Source: Corylus avellana (lineage: Eukaryota; Streptophyta; Magnoliopsida; Fagales; Betulaceae). Taken from it: a DNA stretch of 64,000 bases. Made by a program: the position numbers and the translations under genes. The stretch's first letter is position 1, and each line of letters opens with the position of its first letter. The stretch spans positions 5,084,001 to 5,148,000 of the forward strand of contig NC_081547.1 of the NCBI RefSeq assembly GCF_901000735.1, written 5' to 3'. The notes under the pieces are model-generated. The model did no database searches. It saw only the letters and a program-made list of their open reading frames with translations, and had not been told where the DNA came from. This document shows positions 12,731 to 23,460 of this stretch, in pieces.

Positions 12731-14071
12731 GTATCATATGTCTTCAAGGATATATAAACCTGATTGAGATGGAGTTAAGGGCTCGAATAGACTATACTGA
12801 GGAAAGTTACAACTATTACGTATATCATAGTAATAATGTTCTCAATTGTATGTTTCCTGATTTGAATGATGACAACTGTTGTTGCTAAGAATATGCCTTA
12901 TTGTTTCTTTAAACTCATTATTTCTTTTATCTACTTTTGTCAATTAAAATTTAGGGTCACAACTTGGGCTCAATTTCAAGATACTTTATTTATTAAGTCA
13001 TAGACTTACTCAGTTGTTTTATTTTCCACCTGTAGAACATTTATTTGTTTAACAGTTTTAGCAGGTACTACAGGTTTGAGGTATTGTTGAAGCGATGATT
13101 GAGTTTCATTCTCTATTGTTTTTTAGAGATATATTTGTAATTGATTAGCTGATGTTAGTGGTAAGGTTTTGGGTTATATTCATTTAAAAGATGTATTGAG
13201 GTTTAAATTGTAGCTCAAATCATTGTATATATTCTATATTCTCCTATTTCTTGTACTCTGATGGATGTTTAGGGTAGTATTTTCAGTTAACTAATTTAGA
13301 AAATTCTGCTAGTAGCTCTCCAAATTAATTATTTTCGTTAATTAATTATTGTGTGTTATTATTTACTCAGTAAATACTATTGGGAAGCATACCAATTTAA
13401 ATATTATTTTTTTAAAAGAATTTAAATATTAAATTAATTAAATTTATCGGGGATTACTTTGAGGGTCTCCATCTTTCCTTGCTTGAAAGTAAGGAGATAA
13501 GTTGCAAGCTTCCTCCACTTTCACCCTGTGATAAACTACATAAGGAACTGCTTATTCTTGAAGGAATTCACAGAATTGGAAGGCAAATTTTTGAACCATA
13601 GTCAGGCAGTTGCCTTCAAAGATGTTGGAATTGCGAGTAATGCTCGAAGTTACTCTTGTGTTACTCAAAAAATAATATGATATCTAAAATCACTAATGAC
13701 CTTGTTCGAGGCAAGAATGACTTATAGAATTATTATGATTTTAAAAATTATATTATTCTTAGAGTGACACAAGAATTACTTTACAAAGGCTCAGACACAT
13801 GATATCGTTACGGTCCCTTGGAAGAGCATGTGAGCCATTGAGTCATGTGATGTAGGAGGTCCCTTGGCACCGTCATATATGTTTCCATATGGGGCACCTT
13901 AAACTTTAACCTTGGCCGTAAAGGGGAGGATTGTTCCCTCAAGGAGACTCTCAATCACCATTGAGTTGAACGCAACTTACAAGTTGTTTATTCGAGCGTC
14001 AATCAACTAACCTAATTCGAGGTGCTTGGTATTTTTGGATTTCGATCCCTTAATGAGAGTTTTTGCTCATC
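12731..14071. other. Gene-free interval
   Basis: No supported gene. Some stretches near 13460-13610 look transcript-like, but they contain stops in all frames and I could not assign a family. Confidence 0.4.
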
Positions 14072-14079
14072 GATATGGG

Positions 14080-14672
14080 TAGGGCTGTTAAGAGAGCAAG
14101 CCGCTCGCGACTAAGCTCAGGCTCGGTTCGTGCTCGACTCGAATATTAAATGAAGTGTTTCGTAAACACAAATTCTGGTTTGAATATTAAACGAAGCTAG
14201 CTCGGCTCGGCTAAGCTTGTGAGTAGCTCGTATAAGGCTCGAATTAGTAGTAATTCACATAATTCCTCATATTAATGTTAAAAATTGATGATTTTTTTTT
14301 TAATAGCATCATTTTATTATAAAAAAATGCATATCCTCTATCTTCGAAACTAAGTGTCTTGTTGTATTGACTTGGGCTCTATAGTCCGCTAGTCAAACTA
14401 AGCAAATTCTCATATGCAAGCTGGCTTCTTGAGCCGTTTAAGAATACTTGAAGTTTAAATTTATAATAATAATAAAAATTAATAAATTAAATTAAATATA
14501 AGAGCCAGCTCGTGAATTGGCTCGGCTCGGCTTGACTTATTATGAGCTCGAACTCGAGCTCGATTTTTTGGCTCGTCCTTAAGCTCGACTCGAGCTCGAG
14601 CTCGAGTAAAATCTAAACAAGCCGAGTCTAATCAAGAGAAGTTTGCTCAAGTTCGGTTTGTTTACACCCATA
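14080..14672. mobile_element. Non-autonomous hAT-type element rich in GCTCG motifs
   Basis: Left end TAGGGCTGTTAAGAG and right end GTTTACACCCATA are imperfect inverted repeats. The flanking octamers GATATGGG (14072-14079) and GTTATGGG (14673-14680) match at 7 of 8 positions, consistent with an aged hAT target duplication. The interior is packed with GCTCG and CTCGAG motifs in both orientations, which gives strong subterminal palindromes. Confidence 0.6.
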
Positions 14673-14765
14673 GTTATGGGCATACGGAGTATTATGCTAT
14701 CGGAACCCTTAATGCTATGGGTCAATAAATTCTCTATATTTGGTTCATATTTTCTTATGGATTCG

Positions 14766-14825
14766 GCTTATATGCTGTTATTAAAATAATAGTATGTATG
14801 CTGTAGTTTAATCAACCATTGGAGC
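14766..14825. repeat. Fragment related to the MITE at 35833-36041
   Basis: Shares ATGCTGTTATTAAAATAA, then GTATGTATGCTGTAGTTTA, with the arm of the inverted-repeat element near 35.8-36.0 kb. Only one arm is present, so it is a truncated relative. Confidence 0.5.
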
Positions 14826-15088
14826 TGTGGGGTTCACCATTGACTTATGTAAGATCTACATAAATCTATAAATTCAATGATTGATTGTGAAAAAATATGG
14901 GCTAAACATAAAAAAACTTATTGACCCTTAAGATTTTATATTTATATATATATAGCACATCCGGAAGCAGGGAGGATTAAAAAAAAAAAAAAAAAAAAAC
15001 TGTTCATATAATTACTCTTTGGAGCAGGCAGCAGCCACCTCTTTCTCTCTCTCTCTCGCTCACTGAACCCTCTCTAAACCCCAAGAAA

Positions 15089-15121
15089 ATGTCCGTTACA
15101 ATCACCACCACAAAACAATGA
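15089..15121 (+). promoter_or_regulatory. Upstream ORF overlapping the PPR start codon
   Basis: The first ATG of the leader (15089) opens a 10-codon uORF. Its stop codon TGA overlaps the main start in the tetranucleotide ATGA (15118-15121). Such an overlap could reduce initiation at the main ATG or make it depend on leaky scanning or reinitiation. This is seen directly in the sequence; any effect is inferred. Confidence 0.5.
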
Positions 15122-16827
15122 AGCGGGTCTTGAAAATCTCTGACGCGGCCCAGGCGGAGATGCTCTGCTCAGCAAAACCCAAAACCCTTGCCTCCTCTCC
15201 CTTCATCTTCACCCTCACGAAGTCCCCAAATCACCGATTCACCACCCGCGACCTCAATGCCCAAACCCAATCCACCTCCCCCAAAATCTTGGGCCTGTTC
15301 ACGGACAAGTTCGCCCCCTCTGATTCCGGAGCCAGAGAGGATCTCAGATACAAGGTCACGCAGTTGAGGGACGAATTGGTTCGAAATTTCGAGGAGGACT
15401 CTGATCAGATTTACACTGATAAGATTGTTAGGGTTTTGGAGGAGAAAGCCGACTCGTTGCTTCGGAGTTATTCGGATGGGTGCGCTTGTGTTGAGCTTTT
15501 GAAGCAGCTGGGTTCGTGGCCTCACTTAGCCCTAGAGGTGTTTTCCCATATAATTGTTTGTGTGCGCGTTGTATAATAAAGTGTGTTTGCATTTTTGTTG
15601 CTATCTAATGGAGTTGGTTTTGTTTGATGTGGAATTTCTGTTGGTTATTGGTTGTTTTACTCGTTGATTGGTGTTTTTCCTTTTTTTTGCTTTTCGAATA
15701 TATCTGTGGTGTGTAATTATGGGGTTTTTGAGATTATCTTGGAAATTGAGGAAATGGGTTTGTTGTGCTTTTGTGGCATGTATATGGGTTTATTTGTTTT
15801 CAGAAAGAAGATTGGAGCATGAGATGTTGGGATTTTGATGAATGAGCCGCTTTTGTTTTTGATTATTGAATACTTATTAATGGTTTCAAATTCTGATCAA
15901 TGTAAGTGCAACAAAGTCATTGGTTATTGTTTTATGCCAGTTGGAGTTCATTGTTGCAATCAGCTCTTAGTAAATGGTTCTGAATTGTATCTTAATGCTA
16001 TTTTATACAAAATGGGATGTCCTACCATCTCTTGTGCTGTTAAATTGTACAAAATGATAACAAATAATTGATTGATACAAATTGTTGGGGACAAATGATC
16101 TTTACTCCCATTTAACATCAGACAATGTTTTCTTGAGTGTATATTTGTTTTGACTTTCAGGTCTTGAATTGGAGAAGAAAACAGGTGGATTATGGCATTC
16201 CTATGGCGCCTGAGGAGTATGTCAAGGGTATTACAGTTGCTGGTAGAATTAAGAATGTTGATCTTGCAGTTGAGCTGTTTACTGAGGCTACTAACAAGCG
16301 AATCAGGACAACATCTACTTATAATGCACTAATGGGTGCTTATATGTTCAATGGTCTTGCTAATAAATGCCAGTCATTATTTCGGGATCTGAAGAAGGAA
16401 GCAGTTTCTAGTCCTACAATTGTAACATACAACATTCTTATTTCTGTTTTTGGTCGCTTGATGCTAGTTGATCACATGGAGGCAACTTTTCGAGAGATAC
16501 ACGATTCGAGTCTCTCCCCTAATATAAGCACGTACAACAATTTAATTGCTGGATATGTTACAGCTTGGATGTGGGATAATATGGAGAAAACTTATCAGAC
16601 GATGAAGATGGGCCCTGTTAAGCCTGACATTAACACCTACTTGTTAATGCTTCGGGGGTTTGCACATTCAGGTAATTTAGAAAAGATGGAGGAGACATAT
16701 GAATTGGTAAAGCACCATGTTAATGATAAGAACATTCCATTGATCAGAGCCATGATTTGTGCATATTGTAGGAGTTCTGCAACAGATAGAGTTAAAAAGA
16801 TTGAGGTGCTAATGAAGATTATTCCAG
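15118..16827 (+). CDS. Pentatricopeptide repeat (PPR) protein, At2g30780-like; truncated by gap
   Basis: Exon 1 is 15118-15537 (140 codons, phase 0; donor GAG|GTGTTT). Exon 2 starts at 16161 after TTTCAG and is open until the N gap at 16828. The visible protein of about 362 residues has an N-terminal segment that may be an organelle-targeting peptide. It then has a conserved 'SYSDG...[15 protein letters not shown]' region and at least four P-type PPR motifs, recognisable by repeated TYN.L and TY..ML patterns. It resembles the Arabidopsis PPR-like protein At2g30780 from memory. P-type PPR proteins bind organellar RNA, but a specific target cannot be read here. After the gap the sequence is unrelated repeat DNA, so the 3' part of the gene is missing from the assembly or was lost. 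Confidence 0.75.
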
Positions 16828-16927
16828 NNNNNNNNNNNNNNNNNNNNNNNNNNNNNNNNNNNNNNNNNNNNNNNNNNNNNNNNNNNNNNNNNNNNNNNNN
16901 NNNNNNNNNNNNNNNNNNNNNNNNNNN
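16828..16927. other. Assembly gap (100 N) truncating the PPR gene
   Basis: Exactly 100 N, the conventional size for a gap of unknown length. Coding sequence stops here and does not resume. Confidence 0.95.
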
Positions 16928-17060
16928 TCAAATGAAATGGAGAGTATTCATTTAGTGTATTTAGGAAGACAAATTTGTCAAAAAAAAAATCACCCCCTAA
17001 AATAGAAAGATAATATTATCCTCCTAAATACACTAAATGGATACTCTCAATTTCATCTGA
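16928..17060. repeat. Inverted repeat (MITE end or foldback), cut by gap
   Basis: The 39-base arm at 16928-16966 is inverted at 17022-17060 with only a few mismatches, around a 55 bp spacer. Both arms contain TTTAGTGTATTTAGGA or its complement. The element may extend into the gap on its left. Similar TTTGAAATGGAGA wording recurs near 53937-53965. Confidence 0.55.
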
Positions 17061-18586
17061 AATTGAGAGGATCCATTTCCATCCTTGTGCCTTGGATAAA
17101 ACTCATTAAGCAAATTAAGCCTCCATTACCTATATATGAAACATAGATAATTTATAATTAGCCATGAAATAAGATAAATCAAGGACTAAAAATGCACGTA
17201 TGAAAGTAATTTAATTAATATATTTAATGCACAATAGGGTCACAAGGCCCCCCGAAATAACTTTTCAAAGACTCATTACCCTCGTAATCTTAAAAAGAAA
17301 CATTAATTAAAACTTAATCTAAGCTAATAGGTCCCAACATCTTAATTGGATGACAAAACAGTCAGTTAAACGTTCGTTTATCGGGTCAATCGATCGTTAT
17401 TAGTCATTCGGCTAGACCACCGAACGTTTGATTAATTGTTGACTAGAATCTGCCACTGCCAACCAATCTAACCCATTATAATCACAATCTAAAGTCTTAT
17501 CATGCATCATAACACTGTCTTAATTGATAACACATCGTCCAAAATCATCCATGCATACCAAACCATACAAAACTTCAATCCAACACTACACAAACCTTAA
17601 ATTCATGTCCAAGCAAATAGATTCAATTTCATTTATTTAAACATAAACTAAATTACTTCCAAGACCCGAAGTAACATATGGTAAACATAATCCATGATCA
17701 TCTAACCATCAACTCATCAATAACTCGATCAAAATCAACTTATTATCACAATATACTAAACCATATGCAAATCTATGATTAATAGACTAATACAACATGT
17801 AATACAAGAAGCATGCAAGGATACTAATTAGGAAGAGATGATTACCTCTTATTGAGTAAAAATCCCAAGGTCCACTTTTCTCTCTCCTCATCTTTCTCTA
17901 AGGTTTTTAGAGTTTGTGAATATCGAAATGAGGCTAAATGGTTGAGAAGCATTGTTTAGAATAAACCCATGCACGCACAAAATGGTAGAAATGTCTTAAG
18001 GTACCAAGTCGAATATTCGTAAGTAAGTTACCTCATTTATCGTTCGTTCTTACATGACTCCAAACTCAAAGGTATAAGGTTAATTTAAAACACACTTAAG
18101 TTTAATTATACAATTTTTTATTTTTATGGTGTTACACCAAACTACCCTTAGTGGGTGATAGGGTTGTTCAGCCACCCCTCGTTTGGCTAAATGGGTTGGC
18201 TTGAACACCTCCTTCAAAATTTTCATCTTTTTTTTGGCTATTTGGGTGGCTCGATCACCCTTTGCGTTTGTTTATATATATAGTCCTTATATTTTTATTG
18301 TAGATGGCATNNNNNNNNNNNNNNNNNNNNNNNNNNNNNNNNNNNNNNNNNNNNNNNNNNNNNNNNNNNNNNNNNNNNNNNNNNNNNNNNNNNNNNNNNN
18401 NNNNNNNNNNTAATTTACTTTATTGGCTATTGGGCATGTGTTTCTTCAATTATTGGGTGTTTTTTTAAGTAACATCATAATAAATAAACAACACATATTA
18501 TTTGTTTTTATTATATTATTATAATTTGAAATCGTTTATTTTGTTCAATCTAAAATCATCCACATACTTATCAATATTCACAAAAT

Positions 18587-18621
<35 letters not shown>

Positions 18622-19220
18622 ATCTAAGCATCTATGTTTAATCATTATCTTTCCTTAATAAGTGAAACATTTTAATTGGAATGGAGTAAATTGTGATTAT
18701 TTTAATTTAAATATCATATTAAATAATCAGTTATTTTAAAAATAATAAATTTAATTATTTTATTAAAATTAATGATCTAGTTTACGAAAATTATATAAAG
18801 TACGATATAAAAAAATCTCACAATTTTAAATAAAATATGAAGAATTTGATACTTAACGTGAAATAGTAAACAAGGAATTAAAAAAATATAAATATTGCAT
18901 ATCAAGTTTGAGTCTTGTTAAGACATGAATATAAGACTTTAAATCAATTTAATTAAATAGATTAAATCTTTTTACCTTAGCCCGTTTATTCTGAACCAAG
19001 TTTGCGAAACGTGTCTAAAATACTAAGCACAAAAACTCTGACACAAGTCCATTAATTACTTGGCAGGCACATAGCAATCACGGACCATGGTCCCATTGAT
19101 AATTATGATTGCATCATTCGCTTTCTTCACAATCCCGATTGATCACCATGAATGCGCTCCCATTGTTGGCCACGTGTTCGTCTTGGTTGCGGGACTCTCA
19201 TAATCTCATTTCTGTTACAT
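17061..19220. other. Gene-free repeat-rich interval
   Basis: AT-rich DNA with no gene. It holds a 100-N gap at 18311-18410, a short GGTGGCT/AGCCACC-rich segment (about 18130-18260) resembling the minirepeats at 38.3-38.5 kb, and an (AC)n(AT)n microsatellite near 18588-18620. Confidence 0.5.
18588..18620. repeat. Compound (AC)n(AT)n microsatellite
   Basis: An uninterrupted AC run passes directly into an AT run. Confidence 0.8.
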
Positions 19221-19440
19221 ATACGTGGGCAGTGGCGGATCCAGCTATTTAACATTGGGGGTGCCGCTAAAATTTTTTTGACGTCCTAAATTTTTTTTTC
19301 ACCCTAAAAATTTGGTAATTCACACAATATTTGCATCACAAAAAATATCTATAAAAGTTTATAAATATGTGCTGAAATTGATATATTATAAATGTAACAT
19401 GTCGACACTACATCAAAAAGATAGAAATACAAAAAAGTGT

Positions 19441-21945
19441 CTAGAACTGCACTTTACGGTCTTTTAGAAGTACAAAATCATCAAGTATCGAATCTAAATC
19501 GAAACTCTCAGCAATTTCCCTTTCAATATAGAGAACTAAACTATTTGCAAGAAAATCATCCTCCATTTTGTTACGAAGTCGTGTTTTAACAATTTTCATT
19601 GCTGAAAATGCTCGTTCGGTAGTTGCTGTAGACACTAGAAGAGTCAAAACAAGACGAATCAATCTATCAATAAGATCATATGTCTTTGATTTTTTCGCCT
19701 TTGCCAATCCTTGGCATAATTCTGCAATGGAAGACAAATTTTGTAATGTCGGATCAGCAAGCTTATCAACTTCAAAATACCTCAACTGATATCTCAAATT
19801 AATTTTCTCCTGCTCAGAAAAATCAAGAGGATAATACTTCTCTGCAAGGATACATATATCGTCAATTTTAAAGGATTCATAAGCATCTTTTGGATTCAAA
19901 GCAGAGCTAAGTGTCAAAAGTTCCATCGCCTTTTCACCAAACCTACTATCAAGCTCTTGCAATTGAAAGTCGATAGTAGTATTGAATATGTCAAAATGAT
20001 AATGATGCTCCAATGTAATGTGATTCTTTTGACTACGACCTCGACCTTCAATATAAGGAGCACTCAAATCTGGAATGCCAATTTCAGCTTTCTTGGAGAA
20101 AGAGACAATGTTCTCAAGCAAATTATCCCAACCATCATCTCTCAACTTTTGGATAAGTTTTTTTGCAATAGAAACTGAATTAATAGCATTCAAAATGTCT
20201 TGAGATTTTTGCTGCAAAACTTGACAAAGAACATCAGTAATGCCCATAATTTCCTTCATTAGATGTAAAATAAATATGAACTCGAAGGATGTAAGCATTT
20301 TATAAGCAGCCTTAGCATCTCCTCGTTGAGAGTAAGTACCTCCTTCTCTTTCAACATCTTCAAGCACTGTACAAGTAGCATCAAACATCCTTATTAGGCT
20401 ACAAATAGAATTAAAATGCGAACCCCAACGAGAATCACCAGCTCGTTTCAAAGTGCCAATTTGATTAGCCCCTTTTCCAGTTTCAAGCTCACCAATAGCT
20501 TCCATATGTGCAATTTGTGTTGCATGAACAGCTTGTAGTTGATCATGACGTTTACATGAAGCACTGGCCACATTGATAACAAAGTTCAAATTTGTGAAGA
20601 ACACATGAACAAGAGACACCTCTCTAGATGCAGCAACTAATGCTAATTGTAATCGATGAGCAAAACAATGAACATAGTATGCACAAGAACAATCTTTAAG
20701 AAATAATGCTTGCAATCCCTTCCATTCACCACGCATGTTACTAGCACCATCATATCCTTGTCCACGGATATTTTGAATATCAAGGCAATAACGAAAGAGA
20801 ACATCAGATATTCCATTCTTTAGAGTCAATGCCGATGTATCTTTAACATGAACTATATCAAAGAAACGTTCTTGTATAAAACCATCTTTGTCAACAAATC
20901 TCAAAACAATTGCCATTTGTTCTCTCTTAGACTCATCACGTGCCTCATCAACAATGATGCAAAATTTAGAGTCTCCAATATCTTCACGAATTTTCTCTCG
21001 CACTTTACTTGCAATGACTTGCAAAATCTCCTTTTGAATTGTATGTGAAATATACTTCGCAGATTTTGGAGCATTTTCCAAAACAACACTTGCAACTTTA
21101 TCATTATATGATGCCAAAAGTTTAATCAGCTCAAGAAAATTACCTCGATTTTTTGAATCAACAGTCTCATCATGACCTCTAGACGCACATCCTTGAAATG
21201 CAAGCCACCGAGTAACATCAATAGAAGTTTTCACACGTAGTCGATTATTTTGAATTTGTTCCATACTTTGTGCATTCAATACTTTATCGATATGTCGTGA
21301 TTGATTTCGTAAATCCTCATAAGATTTCATAGCATTATTATGAGGTGAACAAGGATCCTCCCCAATATGAGTCAAAAAGGCACAATTTTTTCCTTCATGA
21401 ACTTTTCTCCAATTTCTAAATCCCTTGATAGTAAATACATCCCATCCAGGACGTCCATCTCTTTTCATAGTAAAAAGATAACATGGTAGACAATATGCAG
21501 CATCCTTGGAACGAGAATACTCAAGCCAAGGAAATTGTGTGAACCAAGAGGCTTGAAAGCGACGAGGGGGATTTTCTGGTCCAGAAAGTGGATAATTTGC
21601 AAGAATAAATCGATTTGGACCATGTTTCAAATAAGCCCGTCTTATTTCATCACGTCGATTGACTGGATAGTCCCACATCGGAGGACGTAATCCTGGATCT
21701 CGCTCTATAGAAATAGAAGAAACATCAACTTCATTAACATTGAGTGTGGATGATTTAAAATAAATCTCTTGTGTTTCCGCAATTGGAGATTCAAAAGGAT
21801 GTTCTTCATCTTCAACCCTTGGAGATTTAAGATGACGCTCATTGGGATTTGAAGTTTCGGCATTAGATTCCAACAATGTATTACTTTTCGAAATGTCAGC
21901 TTCTTTCCTTTTGAAGAATGAATCGATAGTTTTAAATTTTGACAT
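19441..21945 (-). CDS. hAT transposase with TTF-type zinc finger, 834 aa, intact
   Basis: Full-length hAT-superfamily transposase of the plant 'TTF-type zinc finger with HAT dimerisation domain' group. A TTF/MYM-like zinc-binding region lies at about 125-205 (C152, C155 in CLPCYLF), followed by a DUF4371-like region (about 180-440). The RNase H-like catalytic core shows the expected acidic residues: D333 (IIVDEARD), D399 (GYDGASNM) and E777 (TTERAFS). The C/H motif HCFAHRLQLA (426-435) and the RW motif DSRWGSH (504-510) are present. The C-terminal hAT dimerisation domain is at about 745-815. The protein cuts and pastes the element through the terminal repeats. The start is the first Met of the frame, just after an acceptor-like TTTTAG. 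One oddity is L770, where copy 1 has P just before STATTERAF. All key residues look intact, so the copy could be autonomous. Confidence 0.9.
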   Translation of the reverse strand: MSKFKTIDSFFKRKEADISKSNTLLESNAETSNPNERHLKSPRVEDEEHPFESPIAETQEIYFKSSTLNVNEVDVSSISIERDPGLRPPMWDYPVNRRDEIRRAYLKHGPNRFILANYPLSGPENPPRRFQASWFTQFPWLEYSRSKDAAYCLPCYLFTMKRDGRPGWDVFTIKGFRNWRKVHEGKNCAFLTHIGEDPCSPHNNAMKSYEDLRNQSRHIDKVLNAQSMEQIQNNRLRVKTSIDVTRWLAFQGCASRGHDETVDSKNRGNFLELIKLLASYNDKVASVVLENAPKSAKYISHTIQKEILQVIASKVREKIREDIGDSKFCIIVDEARDESKREQMAIVLRFVDKDGFIQERFFDIVHVKDTSALTLKNGISDVLFRYCLDIQNIRGQGYDGASNMRGEWKGLQALFLKDCSCAYYVHCFAHRLQLALVAASREVSLVHVFFTNLNFVINVASASCKRHDQLQAVHATQIAHMEAIGELETGKGANQIGTLKRAGDSRWGSHFNSICSLIRMFDATCTVLEDVEREGGTYSQRGDAKAAYKMLTSFEFIFILHLMKEIMGITDVLCQVLQQKSQDILNAINSVSIAKKLIQKLRDDGWDNLLENIVSFSKKAEIGIPDLSAPYIEGRGRSQKNHITLEHHYHFDIFNTTIDFQLQELDSRFGEKAMELLTLSSALNPKDAYESFKIDDICILAEKYYPLDFSEQEKINLRYQLRYFEVDKLADPTLQNLSSIAELCQGLAKAKKSKTYDLIDRLIRLVLTLLVSTATTERAFSAMKIVKTRLRNKMEDDFLANSLVLYIEREIAESFDLDSILDDFVLLKDRKVQF

Positions 21946-21955
21946 GATTCATGAA

Positions 21956-22449
21956 CCTAAAATTTTCAAGTTAAATCACAACCCCGTAAGAGACAATCAA
22001 AGTTTATAAACATTAAACAACAAAATAAGCAATCATACGGATATTAAAGTTTATTCAATCATTCAAATTAATAGTGAAATTAAATTAATGTTTAATCAAA
22101 GTTTATATGGATATAAGCAACAAAATAAACATTAAAGTTTAAAACTCACAAATTAAACAGAGGAAAAACAGAGGATGAATAAAAAATGTAGCACAAAAGT
22201 TTAGGGTTCAGGAAATTATTAGTGTTGTGACTCACCTGAGAAGATAAAGAGAGTGTCTTTGATTTCGATTTCCTAAGAACCCGCCGAACCCAAAAGGGCC
22301 AAATTAACTGAATTGTAGAAAACACCAAAGTATTTGAACTTTTCTCCCAAACCCTCTTCCTGTAAAATGAGCAAAATATAAATTTAAAACTAGAACATAA
22401 AACTACAAAAGCAATTGAGAAGCCAGGGAGGAGAAGACAAGGAGTTACC
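21956..22449 (-). other. Spliced 5' leader of the hAT copy 2 transposase
   Basis: Canonical splice signals occur on the minus strand in this order: a donor after 22449 (CACAG|GTAAC), an acceptor before 22359 (TTTTACAG|GAAG), a donor after 22236 (CTCAG|GTGAGT), and an acceptor before 21956 (TTTTAG|GTTC), 11 bases before the ATG. This suggests two introns in the 5' UTR. The same signals are present in copy 1 (about 9339-9832). This is inferred from motifs only. Confidence 0.45.
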
Positions 22450-23460
22450 TGTGAATCTGACAATCTTTGATAGAAGGAACAGAGAACGAAGAGACTAGAG
22501 AGAATCTGAGAGACTGAGAGAGAGCGTCTTAGAGATTTTTTTTTTTTTAGGGGGGTGCTCCGCCACTAGCCATAATCACTCCAAGAAAAACAAGGGAAAT
22601 TTGACCAACTACACATAACACATCATTGAGATATTACATCAAACATGTGATGTGTGTTAAGTTTGAGCAAGGCCAAAAAAGGAAACAAAGTCTTATATCC
22701 CTCACAATCAAAAGCTTAAACCATAATGACAATAAACAAGAGCAATTGAAGTCATGAATCAAGGTAAGTGGCTCAAGAATGTCACTTAGGCATTTTGTCA
22801 AATGTGGTGTGCACAAATATTTAGTCATGTGCAAAAAACTCATGGATAATGGAAAATCATACCTAAATACATCACAAACAATTTGTATAACACAACCACA
22901 ACCAGAATCAAGCATAACAATTAACAATTAACAAGAAATGAGACAATAATAAATCAAGGGAATCATGTTCGGTTGCAGAGAATGAGAGAAACTTGAAGAA
23001 AGTGAAAGAAAATAAAAATGTTAAGCACCTAGGCAGTATTGGGTCCGCTTTAGATGCCTGAGGAGTTGAGAGAAGCGGGCTGCAATGGCCAGATCTGGAG
23101 AGAATGGAACTGGGGAGTCTTCTCCGTCTTGAAGCTGATCGTGGCAAACTAAGAACTAAAGTATGAGGAGAATCCTAAAAGTGAAATTAATAAAATTTTA
23201 AAGTCACCAGAGTGTATGGGTTCATCAAGAAAAATTTCATCCTGCGATGTCTGAAGGCGACACCGAAGCAGGTTGGTAAAATTTTCGTAAAATCTGTCTT
23301 GACTTCTGCCGGGAGGAAATGGAATGATAATGATAATATTGTTTTTTTTTTTTTTTTTTTTTTTGAGGGTGCCGTGGGTTATAAAAATAAAAAATTTTTT
23401 TTTTTTTAAATCCTTGGGGGTGCCGTGGCATCCCCAAGGAACACAGTGGATCCGCCACTG

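Larger units (their letters stand above)
19230..23460 (-). mobile_element. hAT transposon, copy 2 (intact transposase)
   Basis: A 4231 bp element with perfect 13-bp terminal inverted repeats (CAGTGGCGGATCC at 19230; GGATCCGCCACTG at 23448-23460). The transposase is on the minus strand with a spliced-looking leader. Internally, near 22552-22568, a second terminus-like sequence (GGGGTGCTCCGCCACTAG) is present in both copies, about 0.9 kb before the true right end. The left flank is TACGTGGG and the right flank is GATATATA. These do not match each other, but GATATATA is the left flank of copy 1. No gap interrupts this copy. Confidence 0.9.

Noticed and set aside
13440..13620. Possible exon fragment between small repeats
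   Set aside because: The translated pieces are short, contain stops and match no family I can name.
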